The notes: a model not told the origin generated them from the sequence alone. Numbered from the stretch's first letter, positions 26,331 through 40,080 are shown. The stretch: DNA of 64,000 nucleotides from Apostichopus japonicus (GCF_037975245.1 NC_092580.1:3696501-3760500), one strand, 5' to 3'. Numbers and translations are program-made.

Positions 26331-29300
26331 CAGTACAAATATGACTGATTTGATCAGTTGTATCCTGGTCACCTTTGTTGCACACACACACACAGTAAGA
26401 AATATTACAACAAAGTCTACAGTATCATGTGCCCGAATAAAGCAGCAAGCTTCGTATATATGCAAATGTTCGAAGTGAAGACTCCAATTAAAAGCTGGAT
26501 TGTCATGTTTGCAAAGTGCTTTATTGCCAGGGAAGTGTCCAACAAATTCACCCTAAGGCACCCCTGCGCTAGATTTCAAGAATTGAATTTGAATGTTAGA
26601 AGTAGGTTTGGGTGAAGATAATTTTTTAACAGTCATCCCCTTTGCTTCCCATCTTCTTTATCTGTTCATATTTTTTTCTCTCTTTCTGTCTTGATATCTT
26701 TCATTTTTGCTTGCTTGAATAACAAGTAGACCTAGTGATCTGACGTTATCCAGGTCTCTTTTACCTGAGCTATGATAAGAGATTGTCAGCTATTGTAGAT
26801 CCTTATCTCTCTGACAACTTTTTTGATAGTCATTTTTTGATAGAGAGATAATATCATAAAATACTGTAAGGTCATTTTATAATTTCATTTGAGTGAAATT
26901 CAACTGGGAGTGGGGGAGGTAGGGTGTGGGGGAGGGGGGGAGGGGTCAGTGATAGTTCCCAGTTTACCAGAATTAGAGCTATTAAATCAAATATAAATTG
27001 GTTCATTGGTTTGTTTAGGTACAGGAGCATCCTACAAATCCCGGAATAATTTAAGTTAGTGTTGTAAATTGCATTGTAAGTACTGTGCATTTTTTTTGGC
27101 CCAACAGGGTTGGTAGTGGTGAACACATTGCTCCACACAACCCCACACAAAGTTATAAACAGTAGTTAGTACACTCTCCGAATGAACCCATTTGACATCT
27201 AGTTTTTTCCCCCGGATTAACAACCCCAGGGCCAGTCCACACCAGACCACCCCACCACAAAGTTATAAACATCTATTTTTTTTTTTTCTGATGGCAGACC
27301 CCTAACTTTGGGGTGGGCTTAAAAACGCCAGGGCCAGTCTACCCCCTCCTTTTTTTTAAATCCTGGAACCTCCCCGATGATAGGCATTAGAGTACATAGA
27401 ACATCTGGTATTCTCGGTCTGTTATTTCATAGTGACCCAAGTTCAAAAGTTGAATGGACATACAATAACGTGTGGTTGTTAAGTTTATTCTCTGAACATG
27501 CAACATTAATGAGACTTACAGTATCAATGCTTCATAGAAGGAAATATCAGAGGTTGCCATGTTAACAGTGCAAGAAATCTTATGATCTTTCCCATATAAG
27601 ATATATGTAGTAAATATAATATGCAGCATTTAAGGACCCAGATAAGAAAGCAACAAACAAACGATGGTCAAGGAGTATCTGGCCAGGTGACCGAAGGTTT
27701 CAGTCCTGCCACTTAAATCAGCTTGAGGTAGCCCCCGTATGGTGTGAAGCAGAGCAGACCCTGGATATGAATACAGTCTCGGCTACTGTTTGATAATTTA
27801 TATTTAACAAGTATTTCAAACAAGGACCTGCTGAGGCCCTTTATTATCGTGCCTTGGCATGCATTGTCTACTCATCTTGTCTGTAAATGACTGTTTGACT
27901 GTTTCTTCTATACCGATAGAATTGTTGTTGTCTTTTTTGTGGCTCACTGTGTATGCATCATGCAGATGTCTAGACCCCTCGGCTAGTGGGCTGAAACCAA
28001 CCACCAAGTAAATACCAATTAGGACAATTTTGGTCGCATGGGAAACATTTGCATTTTCACTTAGAATTCAATACTGCCTGTCTAATGGAAAGATAAACAG
28101 CCCATTTACACAAGCCGGCATAAAGTAGTTACACCCTCAAGGGTCTACTGTACTGTCCTTTGCTAGGGGTGAGTGGGGGGATGGGTGTGTGTCTGGTGGG
28201 GTGGAGTGGGAAGCGGGGGTAAATATTATGAATTGTGCCCAAATTCTGGCAGTATTGTCAGTCTTGTAGTGTGAGTATAGCTTAATAGATTTGTACAAGA
28301 TCCTGATTACGAGTACATCTTTCCTTAGTTTAAGTTTAATTTTCGCTCAAGTACTACAAGCCTGTTTAGTGCGATTCCCTCAATAGCTTAAAGAAGGGTC
28401 CACCGGTAATAGAGTTTGGGATATATTTGTCGCTGTTGTGATGAGTCGGGATAAACATTTGACTGTCACAGTATTTGTATTGAATCTTACACAAATTACA
28501 ATGTATGTAACATGAATCATACTTTTTCACATCTAAGAATATATTTCAGAATGAATAATTTGAGTTTGTTAGATTAATTTTCAGTGTGGTGTTGTCCTAG
28601 CAATCTGTAGAGTCTCATTGCTTAAAAGTCACCCCAGACTACGCTTCTTTGTGAAGTGCATCCCCGTTCTGTGTTTCCTAGACACAAACCTTTGGAGATA
28701 AGGATACAAAGTTACGATATCCTTATTCAATAAATCTGCAGGAGAGTCCGGATCTGAAACGTTGCTCCACATATTGATTATCAGTCACCTTGATATATCC
28801 CAAAGCCTTTTAAAATAGTTCGCTTAATTCGGTTTAGAGTCGGTAATGCACGTAAATGTCGTCTGCGAACCGTGTCAAAGCCTAAAAGAATTTTACCGTT
28901 TGATAATTGCTGGAATGTGCAAGTTTAGATACTTAAGATGAATGTAGCCACTCTATAAGATCAATTTATTCTTGAATTATTCCATTTATGAGTAAATTCA
29001 ATATATGCAGGAGAGAAACAAGGCATGTGGATAAGTCCTTTTTTTTTTTTGTTAAAGTCCTTTTTTGTCAGGGCTAGTGAAAGTATACTGTAAATCTTGT
29101 ACTTACTAATACACTGGAAATATTGTAAATGGTAGACTACTGTACCAGTTTGTGATACTTCTCAAATTTCTACTTCTGGAAAACAGGGTGTGTCTGCATG
29201 GGTTCTGTTGTTTGGTTTTGTTTCTTTAGAGCAAGTTAAAATAAAGTCACCCCCGAAGTAGCCCAAGTTAATTAGCATTATGTATCGAAAGATTATCAAG

Positions 29301-29336
29301 GTCTTGTTATAGAGAGTTGTATGGTTTTTACTGAGG

Positions 29337-29601
29337 CAGGCGCGTAGCGAAGGGGCAACCGCTATATTTTTTTGGTATGTTTTTATGATATCGCTAGTAA
29401 TTTCAAAATAGAAAATGCTTAGATGCAACTTACAAGGCCTGGGAAGTGCGATTTCCAGCGATCTGGGAGGCATTTTCGGCCAAAATTTTTGTGCCTGTTG
29501 GTGGCACTATGCTTAGATAGTTTCCAATGCCGAATCTACGGCTCTGATAGTTTGCCTACAGGTTCGCCCCTCCCTTGGTAAATTCCCTGGCTACGCACCT
29601 A
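29337..29601. mobile_element. hAT-like miniature element
   Basis: The left terminus CAGGCGCGTAGCGAAGGGG matches the reverse complement of the right terminus (TAGGTGCGTAGCCAGGG). It is flanked by TACTGAGG (29329-29336) and CACTGAGG (29602-29609), a 7-of-8 target duplication as expected for hAT. No coding capacity. It lies about 450 bases before BRK1 exon 3. Confidence 0.75.
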
Positions 29602-30045
29602 CACTGAGGATTTGTCTTTCAGTCAGAGAATGACTTCTAGCTCTGCGATGCTGATTAGACTACATTTCAATATTGTTAGAACTGTATCTGTGCCGTCTGA
29701 TGTTTATTTTTAGTTTCACAGCAGTTGCTTTCATTTTACATTACTTTTTGTATTTTTGGCTGAACTTTAGGCATCTCGACAAAATTCAAACATCTCCCCT
29801 TCGTATCAGTTTCGACACTCTTTTGTTTTTGTTTCTTTTATTCCATCTCGGTGCAGTTTGAGTTAATTGAGTCATCAGAGAGTAGATCTGTCTCACTTAA
29901 CCGGGCGAAATATCAACCTGTCGCCGAGTCTATTTTTTTCTTCGACAGACGAAAGACCAAAAATAAAAAACAAAAAAAACCCCCAAAATAAGCAGATTCT
30001 TTCGGGTTCTTACATTTCTTCCATTTCTCGACATTCATATTGCAG

Positions 30046-30072
30046 GTAACGAAAGGTGACACACTAATGTAG
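30046..30072 (+). CDS. BRK1: BRK1 (HSPC300) exon 3 and stop
   Basis: Eight codons plus TAG encode VTKGDTLM, matching the conserved BRK1 C-terminus VTKGETL. It is preceded by CATATTGCAG and joins exon 2 in phase 0, giving the family length of 76 residues. The exon is too small for a normal gene finder and was placed by matching the family tail. A weaker alternative at 27687-27716 would give VTEGFSPAT. The conserved Lys and the Asp/Glu-Thr-Leu tail favour this site. Confidence 0.86.
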   Translation, partial: VTKGDTLM

Positions 30073-33000
30073 TGATAAATCAGAGATTCAAGCAAAGTTG
30101 CTGCGACTTCAGATGTGATCAGGGATTGGGTATCATCTCGTGGCGTGTTTGTCGTCCTGGATAAAGTGACAGCAGAGGGTCATGTAAACTATGGAAGAGG
30201 GAGAAGGCACCATCCTGTCTGAAAATGACGAGATGAGCGTAAGAGTTTGCCGAGGGAAAGGAAACCAACTGAGGAGAGACAGGAGAGATGAGATGGAGAG
30301 AGACAGAGAGAGAAAGAGAGAAGATGATGAAATAAGTGATAGTAATTACAAAATGCAGAGACAGTTGGCTTGAAGGATTGAATCTTGGAGCAAAGATGGA
30401 CTTTTCCTCAGGATTTTTTCAAACTTTATTAAAAAACAAATAAGAAGAAATTTGTAAATAAAAGGATTAGAGATAAGAAATTAAGTTCTGAGATCATTTT
30501 CAAGTTTAACTGTCAGAAAGGTTCCTGTTTGTCATGTAGTGGTATTTTGTAACCTGTAAAGATATTTTTTCAGAATTGTTAACACATGAACTATATCGGT
30601 CACCTCTTGGATCCGACCCACTGGACGTTCGCGCATGAAGACATGAGACCTGTATCCTACAGAAACGAGTTTTGATCGTGGTGTCCTCGATGAAAAATCC
30701 GTTCTTCCAAACATGTTGAAACTGTGACAAATTTAACATGGCATATTTAGCAAAGGACAATTGCTGTACATAATAATTACCGTGAAACTTACAGTTTCTG
30801 AGCAGATGAAGGTACAGGAGTTCTGTAGGTGTAGCCTTCTCTGTCCAAGCGGGAAATGTTTTCATATTATTATTTTTTTGGTTATGTCACTTTACAAATG
30901 TAAACCACCTGCTTTAGTTTAACCAACAACTTTTAAGTGTTGACAATTCAAACACTGACCAAGTAGTCGACCAACCTTTATTTTCCAGAGAACTTCATCG
31001 TAACACTCTCTTTTATGTACTGGACATGACCAATCCTACTTCTGATAAAAGTTTCCTGAAACCGGCCACGCCCGCCCTGAAAGAATGAGACCTGATTAAG
31101 CATGTCTGGCATGACCTACTAGTTTTTAATAGCAGTGCCCCCCCCCCGCACACACACTGAATGACTGATGCACACACATAACTGTCTCCTGTAAACTGCC
31201 AGTGCTCATTTTAGGTCATATGCAAAATTACTTTCCCATGGTTTAGTCAAGTTTGACATGTGTATGGCCCAAGGCACTAGATGAACGCCTTTCTAACTCA
31301 AAAATGTGAGCAGTAAAATGATCACAAATATCTTTGCATATGTACTTTAATTGGAAAGCCCTCCCACTAAGCCTGGCCACCCTTTTTTCCCCTCAAGCCC
31401 CAGAACACTGACATGGCAGTTGGCTTTAGCAGGTTTATAAATACCAAATTTTAATTGTTAAATATCAAAATATTTTCTCTCTGAAAAATCTCCTCTGTGG
31501 GACCTTTACTACTGCTGCAATGGAGCCAGGTTGCTCCTTGTAATGTCACCGAGATTGGACTTTATATAATATATCACTGTGTGTTGAACTTGCATTAACT
31601 GAAGTACAGTAGGTATTGTAGTGAATGAAAACTCCATTCCTGTTACATTGCAAAAAGTGACATCTTCTAATTACATATCACCTTTTGGGGAAAGTGTCAA
31701 TTTGCGCTCAGTTATCACATAGTACATTAATTTGATGGTCATGGTTGTTCTAGGAACCCCCTCCCTCAACTACACCCCCCCACCCCACCCTCAAGACTCA
31801 ATTTTAAGCTGTCATTAGATAAAGAACTTATACAGAAGTAAGACAATGGAATATAATTTGTACTTTTTATATATATTTCATGTAATCTGCCATCTTATAT
31901 GTTATTGCACTCCATATAAGTACCCTGGAGAATAAAAATTGTACATTTGTATGTGATTGTTTAATAATGTTGATTTTTTTTTCATGTTTCAACTTGTTCT
32001 TGACCTGATCTACTTCCCATGAGTTAAGTGTTGTAATTCAGGTATATGTAATATTTAATTAGTTCACATATGTTGTCATCGTTGGATTCCTGCATCTGTT
32101 AAGCCAATTGGCAACAGTTATTTTCTCACTGATGTTGTAGTTTTCTTCATTAATTCAGGCAAAGATCCTTGCAGTCTTGGGAGTAGACTCATTTACGGAG
32201 TAGTCAAATGTATAATTACTTTTCTTTCCTTCTATTTTTATACTTTTTTCTCCATTTTTACTTGCTCATCCACCATCCCCCCCTCCCCCTCCCTGCCCAA
32301 CCTCCCACACCCTCTCTCTACACCAGATTAGGCCGGATATAGTTTGCATAGGGCTATAGAGGCATACCCCATTGGGGCTTAACGGTAGCCTCCATACTGT
32401 TTTGTTTCAGATGAACACACACTTCGTGATGTACCCAGCACAGCTACACAAATAGATAGCACGAAAAGTGTGCACGACACTTCCATTAATTCAAATAATT
32501 ATATTTATATATATTTTCCCCCTCCTTAACCATCATCGTTTATTTTATTAAATAAAATTCACGTTATTTACCTGATTACCCACATTCTTCAATAGCGGAT
32601 GCCCATGAGAAAACACATTCTGTCCATGAAAACGGAAAATGGGTTAGTAACATTAAGTGTTAGGTAAAACATATTTCTGCACTTTATACATACTCTTTAC
32701 GTTGATGGCAACATAATAACGTGTTGTATTCATGCTGTTACTGCCAAGGTTAGAATGCCATACGGTTTTCATGTACTATCCAACCATTTGGTTCATCGTG
32801 CATATTTTGACTTGAGGAAAGAAAATCAATAAAAATTAAATTTAAAGGCTACACTCCGAGGCCAAAAAGTAATGCATGAATGCCGACTACAAGACTGACT
32901 GAAAAACACTTGCTTTTTTTTGCCAGTTTGAGAAGATCTGGTTATCGTCTACGGGCGAGAGAATAAAGTAAAAGCCGGTTCGAATAACTGCGAGTTGGAA

Positions 33001-35280
33001 CACTTTTACAAGTAATTATAGGCCCATAGATTGAAACAACCTTGCTGTTCGTGTTTTATTTTAGTTTATTAATGTTATTATTTATTCGCTACATTGCCTG
33101 GTTTAAAGTTTGTCTTACATTATTCATTACAGTGGTTACGAACATTAGTAATTGTAGCATATTAGAGTAAGCGCATTAACAATTGTATTAGATAAAAGTG
33201 TAGGCTAGTAGTAATAAATGACATTTTTTCATATCCAAACTAATGTGCCATTAGGTACAACCATATAAAGATGCATATATCAGATTTATGTAGACCAGTT
33301 TAACTTGCTTCGTCGTAAAGAAAGAGCACACATTAAAAGGGTGTGAAGACTCGCGCACAAAGAAACGTCTGATGCCGGTAATCTGACCTAATTTCGAATG
33401 AGGTGTACTGTAACAGAAGTGTTAGACACCACCTTGGATTCCAGAAAATACACACACAGCTTATACCGTCGGTAATTAGACACTAGACATGGTCAATACC
33501 CACAAGACATGTACATAGCAGCGATGGACATGTCAGGTCTAGATAAAAGATAACAATGTAGGCTATTACGGTCTGCATTTTGAAGCGACAAGAATAAAAC
33601 TTCACTTACAAGAAACTGAAAGTAGGGCAGCACGCGGTTTGGGGCGAGTCTTCAATGCCTTCAAACGTTCTATAGGTCATTTTCATCAATGTAGTCAGAC
33701 TTACTTAATTCTGTTTAACACACATACCATTCTGCCAGTTAGTAGGTTTTTCCATTAGCAACATCAAATAGCATACAGGAAGACATTCCTTCGTAAGGGA
33801 CACTACTTATAACATTATAAAGCATATACGTGGGCACAACTTCATCATATGGTGCAATATGTATGTATGTACTCAACATATAAAACCATGAAGCAATATA
33901 GTCTCAGAGCGTGTATGAAGCAATAACAAGAATATCAGTAATTCGATTTAATCGAAGACGTAACTTAAATCTAAAATGGTTAAAGACGCATTTGGGTGTA
34001 GTCTAGACTGCCTTAAGTATTTCATAGGTGAATATATGGGGGAACTGCTCTAACAGTTCTAGTTTGTTGGTAAACTGTCTACCGATATAACTGATCGAAA
34101 CTATCGATCACATATTATACTCTTCCTGCTTAAAGATCGTATACTAAAATGGTTCAAGATTGAAAAGAAAATTGTTTAAGAAAAAATACAAGACAAAGTA
34201 CCGATGTAGAAGCCTGTTTCTTTCTTTATCGGGGAGGGGAAGGGGCCTGGCAGGGTGTGATTTTGCCAGGTGTATTATGAATGAAACAAGGGTCTCCATC
34301 AAATCCATACGGGTTTATTTTCCCCTCTCCGTCGTCAAATGAGGACGTGCTGTTTTTTTAAAACAACGGTGACAACATTTTTTGATATGAAAGAATGCGT
34401 CTGAACACGGACGTATTCGAGCACTGATTTAGTACTTTGCGTCCTTATGCTGCAGGACTAACGGGCCTGCTATATCGATATGTTCTGAAACACTGCTAAA
34501 ATGGCTGTCTATCTTTGAAACTAAAACGTGTACTTTCTAAGTTTTTTTTCTCGAAGAAAACTCCGATTGAGCGGCAGACCTTTCACAATGACAAATTTAC
34601 TAATTATCACATGACTTTTTTTTTTTTTTTTTGATGTTGTATAATGTAATAGCTAAAATGCTTCTTTTATAGTCCGAAATCCATTCTTTTCTTCAAATGT
34701 TTTATCCGTATTTACAATATTATATTATGGTTATCAAAGTTATTTGTATCGTATAGCTCAGTTTTTCTTCATTCAACAGTTTTACGCTCTAAGGCACAAA
34801 ATATATGTAAAACATCAAAATTAGGGGTTCAATTATAGTGAAATAGCACATAATAACAGAGTAACACTTGTACTTTTCACGGAGTTCTCATCGCTCAGCT
34901 GAGATGCATGCTTCATCGAGAATGCAAGACTAGTATAATTTGTGACCCACTCGGAGGTCATTTCTCCGCAATGCTCAGTATCATGGTGTACTACATTAGT
35001 ACACCAGCACTATAGGCCTATAGCTGTAAGTATTTATGGAAATGACTGTCAAGATTAATCCAAGTGTCTTTTCGAGTGGAAAAGCCACTTTGCGAGTGAT
35101 GATGGGAATCGCGAGTGTGTTGTTTGGTTATATATGCTCATCTTCTATTCATGCTAAAATTTGTTCGAGCTTCGAGTCAGTGAATATGGAATGTATGCAT
35201 TTTGTATGTGTAATTGTACGTCTGTGTATTTAAGTAAGTTATGTGCATCGTTTTTTTATTGTCATAGGCCTATATCATAT
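30073..35280. other. BRK1 3' untranslated region and intergenic DNA
   Basis: The first few hundred bases are probably BRK1 3' UTR. A purine-rich stretch at about 30190-30330 gives a short charged reading frame without family similarity. An acceptor-like TTTTGTTTCAG at about 32410 is followed by some 38 open codons, too little to call. C-runs lie at about 31140 and 32278. No confirmed gene. Confidence 0.45.
30457..30462 (+). promoter_or_regulatory. Candidate polyadenylation signal of BRK1
   Basis: AATAAA about 385 bases after the BRK1 stop codon. Another AATAAA at about 31932 could serve a longer transcript. Confidence 0.4.
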
Positions 35281-35558
35281 CAGGCGCGGATCCGGGAAGG
35301 GGAGAGGGGGGGGGGGCGATGTACATTTTCCCCCCTCGCAAGCCCACACAAAAATTAAAATTAGTTATCAGTACAACCTTGCATGTAGGCTACAGACCAA
35401 ATTTATATCCTAATAATACACAGAATGCATCATTTCACGTCAGTGTTTTTTGGTGGGGGGTGGGGTGGGGTTGGACCTCAGATCCCCCTACATGGGAATC
35501 GACATCAGCGACTCCGGCCATACACACTTTGATTTCAATTAGGCTGGATCCGTACCTG
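35281..35558. mobile_element. Decayed hAT-like miniature element
   Basis: The left terminus CAGGCGCGGATCCGG pairs with the right terminus, whose reverse complement is CAGGTACGGATCCAG. Both have the CAG...GGATCC form common at hAT ends. The inside is G-rich and noncoding. No clear 8-bp duplication remains, so it is old or the edges are slightly misplaced. Confidence 0.6.
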
Positions 35559-38500
35559 CTAGTACTTCTATTATAAAATTATGAAATTACCAAATGTGTC
35601 ACACGCGCTAATCAAAATTATGGAAATCTTGCTTGCAACCGACGCTTTGATTAAGCCACTTTTGTTGAACATTTTGACACCGCATTTTGAAAAGATTCTC
35701 ATGAATATTTATGAAGATTGTTTCATTACCGCCTTATTGTCAAACTGAGGCATAAACCTGAGGCTATATCGTACAAAGGAAATGCATTTTCATGGACAAA
35801 AAACAAAGAACGTTTTTCCTTCACAAACAAAAACATTACGAGCTATAATGATGTGGATAATTGGGTGCCATCATTGTCTTTGAAGATGCCAAGTTTTCAA
35901 TTGGTCAGAACATAACCCAGCCGGACCTAAAGATTTTCCCATCTTTTCATCGACTTCAACTTCTTTGACCGTTCCTACTAATACAAAAGTGGGGATACGT
36001 CCAACGCCCCTCCCTCCCCCCCCCAAAAAAAAACTTTTTCATCTTGCTCAAATTGAAGTTGGGACAAATAAAAAAAAATATGCCCGTTTTCTGAGCATAT
36101 TACATTTGTTTACCGCCTAATTGTACAGTCCGTCTTTCAGGGCGACTGTATATGCATGAATTCAGACATGCAAGTTTAGCGGTCGGCCCCTATCTTGTGA
36201 GCAAATATTGCAGTCAAAACCTTACCGTAGTACTCTCGCTTGGCGCTTGATCCGTACGGAAGCGCAGAAGAGACATAACTTTGCGGGGGGGGGGGGGGGG
36301 GGGTTACACGCTGTGAAGACCGTGACGGTGTCAATCTGAAAATTAGCCAAATCGTTTAACAAACTTAATTGCTTCGTTTAGACGTAAAAATATGAAAGTT
36401 AGCCTTTTGCACATTATGGTACCATCTTGGACAAGCGTCAAACTATCTGAATATTACGGTAATATTAGTACATCTATTCAAAACCGCAATTTTATATTCA
36501 TCTGTACTTAGTGAGCAAAACTGTTATTTTCAAATTTCACCATTTTGAAGCTTGGTGTCGAATCTTCCAGTGGAATCGTCTCTTCTATACTTCCGTAGCC
36601 CCATCTATAGAAAGAATGGCTAACGCCCCAAATGTTTATGGCGTATTATTTCACAGCCCGACCCAGTTCAATTTTTGGGAAGGCCAGTTACTATCAAGGC
36701 CACATTGTAGTAAAGAAATATTCTTTATTTGGTATAGTCTAAGAGACAAGCATGTGTGTGTGTGGTGGTGGGGGGAGGGGGGGGGGAGTGGGTGGTCGAT
36801 ATGGGGTCTCATAACCTTTGATTAGCTCTCCGATGATGATTCGTGGTTTCATAACTGGTCAGCTTCGATGACTATATATAGTACAATCATTATTATGTTA
36901 ACGCAGAAAGCTGCTTTAATGAATCTATAAACAGCATGGCGACCGCGAAGACACAACATCCCGTGGGTTCGGCTATGTCAGAAAACTCCTAATGACACCA
37001 AAGTGGCATGTCTCTGAGAATACCAAAAGTTGTTGGTTGATGGAAAGTATCACTCAAAATTACATTCGCTTGGAGCCCTGGACTCGTTTCCTGATCCCCA
37101 AGTTGCGACACATATAAGGTCATTAGGCTCAATGCATTGCAAAAAAAAAAAAAAGAAGCAAAGCTATTACATTCATTCGTTGCTTTCAGAGTGAACGGTT
37201 GTCCGTGGGAATATCATATTGCACTTTAGAATACAGACACTGGCGCATTCCAGTTCGCAACAACACCACTGGTAATCAGTGACACATCTTATACATAACT
37301 TCAAATGTCTCAAAGGCCATTTGTGGCAATTTAACTAGCTTATGTGTCCGTCTGTTTGTAAATCAAGTACAAAGGACAGTGCCGATGCTTTCATAAGAGC
37401 CAATAAAAGGGAAGCTTTAATAAGGAAATAACTGCATATATATTATGGGCTCTTAACCCAGTGCATTTCGAATTGCAAAATTTATTTTAAAATTTAATGT
37501 GGTGTTATATTCTGTTAATTAAAGGAATGTATATTTATGAAATGGAGATAAAACAAGAATAGGAACAATCGAAGTGCACAAGTTAGACAGAAGGTGAATA
37601 TTTCTACCCCCCCCCCCACCCTGGAGATTTCTCCCTCTATACCCCCACGAAAAAATGTCAACCAGTATCACCTCGTAAAATTATGACATTATGCAAATCT
37701 TTCACAGCAGTGTCGTGTGTCAATTTTCCTCAGCCTGCAGTAGTATACGTGACCCTAGTACATACCAACTGACTTTGGCGATTGCAACAGGCTTTCGCTA
37801 ATGCAACTCAGTTGCTAGTGCGCACTATACAGAACTTGTATTTATAAGATACGCTAGTACTGTGACCCACAACAGATAATATTGGCAGGTTTGCACTTTG
37901 GAAAAAAAAATTGTTTATGATTTCGGTTTTAAAGTTTCGGTGATTTACACTAAGAATTACATCATTGCTGTAAAGCAAATCTACATATATTGTATTGAAA
38001 ATTACTCTTGCCCCATTAGAAAAATAACTGGTCCTCTTCTTGTCATGGCTGTATCTAAGTCAAGGTGTATTTAGTTTCCAGGGTTGATGTGTCTACCTGA
38101 TACATCTCACGAGGCCCAGAAAGAGAGAGGAATACAAAGTCCCAAACTTGCTTCATATCTTATCTCCCTCTTCTTTCGTTCCTTTTCTCTTTTAAACAGA
38201 GAGTATTAATTTCAACTTAATTGTTGCTACCGATACAACCCTCTTGATAATGACATAGCCTTTTTTGTTTTTTGTTGCTTGCAGTAATTGACAACTTGTT
38301 CTAATCATTCACATCTCTATACATTGTGGTCGATGGAACTTGAGTTTGATAACAAACCCCGAGTTCACCAACCGTCCTCACGTGGCCGTATCTGTTCTAG
38401 TACTTCTCCTCGGCGGCGGTGGTGTATATGACCCCCGCATATATACATCTTGACATGTACTTTAACTGATATCAACAGCCAGCCTCGCATCCCTCCATCC

Positions 38501-39415
38501 TTTGACATATCTCATCCTGGCTTCTTGGCAGATTTTGGAGAGATTGAAACGATAGGCCTCCTTACCATCTCAGAATTTCAATAACTGTTAGTGACATCAG
38601 TAAGAAAAAGGGGGGGGGGGGGAACCACCATTTGCACCTTTGCCCTTCATAAAATTTCAGAGGGAACTGCTGTCTCAAACTTGTATGAACGTTATAAACA
38701 TCAAGAATTTCGTCTTCAGAAAACGTCGCGTATAGTTTATTTTCTGTCAGTTCAGCTGACACGCACTAACATTGAAATGAGCTTCAGGCAAAGAACTGGA
38801 AAAAAAATGGGAGAAAAACCTTCCAAAATGCCATCCCTGAAATTAGGGGTGTTAGAAGTGAATGGAAAAAATAGAATCTCTTAGGTTAAGAACTGCTTAT
38901 CAAGCTTATGGAAACAAGGAAACAATTTTTGATTACATTATCAATAAAAAAAAAAGTATTGAGGCTTATGAATGTGATTTTAATATCTTTATTATTCAAC
39001 TTTCTTTTCTGAACTATATAAAAAGACCAAGTTTCTGTATGTAATAATAACTAGGAATGTTTGACTTTGTTTAAAACTACTACACTATTCTTTACCCTGC
39101 AATGCCAAATTCAGAACAGGTTAAGAGATTGGAAATCACAGAAATGCTAAACAATCTGTGATTTCTATCCAAAAAGGGCAATTAACTGACTTATCATAAT
39201 AAAAAAATCTTCAGACCCAAGCAGAGTCAGTGTTTCTAGGTCACCCGCTGAACACCTCAATAGGATTGAAGAACCTCATTCAGGATTCAAACCAGAGCAC
39301 TGCATGGTCACTGCCGGACAGTGGTGTAAATGAGTCATGACTGATATCGCATGAATATCAAAAGAAAAAAGAGTATAAAAGTGACTGATATATAGTCATT
39401 ACTCGATGCAACTCA
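35559..39415. other. No gene supported
   Basis: Contains a run of about 20 G at 36284-36303, other homopolymers, and short frames without family resemblance. The 5' noncoding exon(s) of the gene that starts coding at 40247 may lie here, since that gene's first coding exon is preceded by an acceptor. Confidence 0.45.
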
Positions 39416-39450
39416 TGTATGTATGTATGTATGTATGTATGTATGTGTGT
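39416..39450. repeat. GTAT tetranucleotide microsatellite
   Basis: About eight consecutive ATGT/GTAT units, grading into a GTGTG-rich tract to about 39495. Confidence 0.95.
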
Positions 39451-39528
39451 TTGCGCGGGCGGACGTGTGCGTGTGGGTGTGGGGTGTGTGTATGTTTGTG
39501 AGTGAGTGGGCAAAATTAAGTATATCGC

Positions 39529-40080
39529 AAACTCCTCCTAGACCCGAAGTCCTGTCAAGTTCAAGCTTGGTTGGTGGGTGCCTGACCATATGTTAACTCA
39601 TGCCTGCGTGATTGATGACGTCAAAGAGGTCGAAGGTCAAGAAATCTAAAAATTGGGTTTTAACCATTTTCTGCATGCCAACTTGTTGGACAAAGGCATT
39701 AAACCACATTATATGTAGAGAATGAAGAGACAAAGCTTAAAACAAGACAGATTTAACTGTTAAGGCTTGTAGTTAACGGGTCAATTGAGTTAATGTTAAA
39801 ATTGGTCTAAATTGTGCAAAAGTGTGTGTCGTGAACTTCTCCTAGACTGAAAGTCCGATCAGGTTCAAACTTGGTGGGTAGGTGCCTGATCATGTACTGT
39901 AAACTTGATCTTGGGTGATTGGTATAAATGTCATAGGTGATAGGTCAAATACCCAGAAACTGTAGCCATTTTCTGCTTGTCAGTATGTTGGAAAAAGTCA
40001 TTAAACCACAAAATATGTAGACTATAATGGAACAAATTTTAAATTAGAACTTATGCAGTTGTTCAGGGTCAAGGTCAAAG
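39529..40080. repeat. Diverged direct repeat, period about 304 bp
   Basis: ACTCCTCCTAGACCCGAAG near 39530 recurs as ACTTCTCCTAGACTGAAAG near 39835. Matched blocks follow in the same order: GGTGCCTGAYCAT, CCATTTTCTGC, GGMMAAAGKCATTAAACCAC and ATATGTAGA. It looks like an old duplication of an interspersed repeat. Confidence 0.75.

Larger units (their letters stand above)
19977..30045 (+). other. BRK1 intron 2 (10,069 bp)
   Basis: A very large intron for a gene of under 80 codons. It carries a 209-bp tandem duplication, a five-copy tandem repeat of about 56 bp, a TTAA-bounded inverted-repeat element, a hAT-like miniature element and several G- or C-rich tracts. Diverged AAGGTCA-containing repeats lie at about 22.2-22.7 kb. 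No additional coding exon was recognised. It ends with ATTGCAG. Confidence 0.8.

Noticed and set aside
27687-27716. Alternative BRK1 last exon (VTEGFSPAT then stop) after GGCCAG
   Set aside because: In phase and terminated, but it matches the conserved VTKGETL tail much less well than VTKGDTLM at 30046.
32411-32528. Exon-like segment after TTTTGTTTCAG (DEHTLRDVPSTATQIDST...)
   Set aside because: Only about 38 codons, ends in a repeat-like IYIYF, and no gene on this strand needs it.
36936-36995. ATG in good context (MATAKTQHPVGSAMSENS then stop), possible first exon
   Set aside because: Very short, no clear donor that leads anywhere, no family match.
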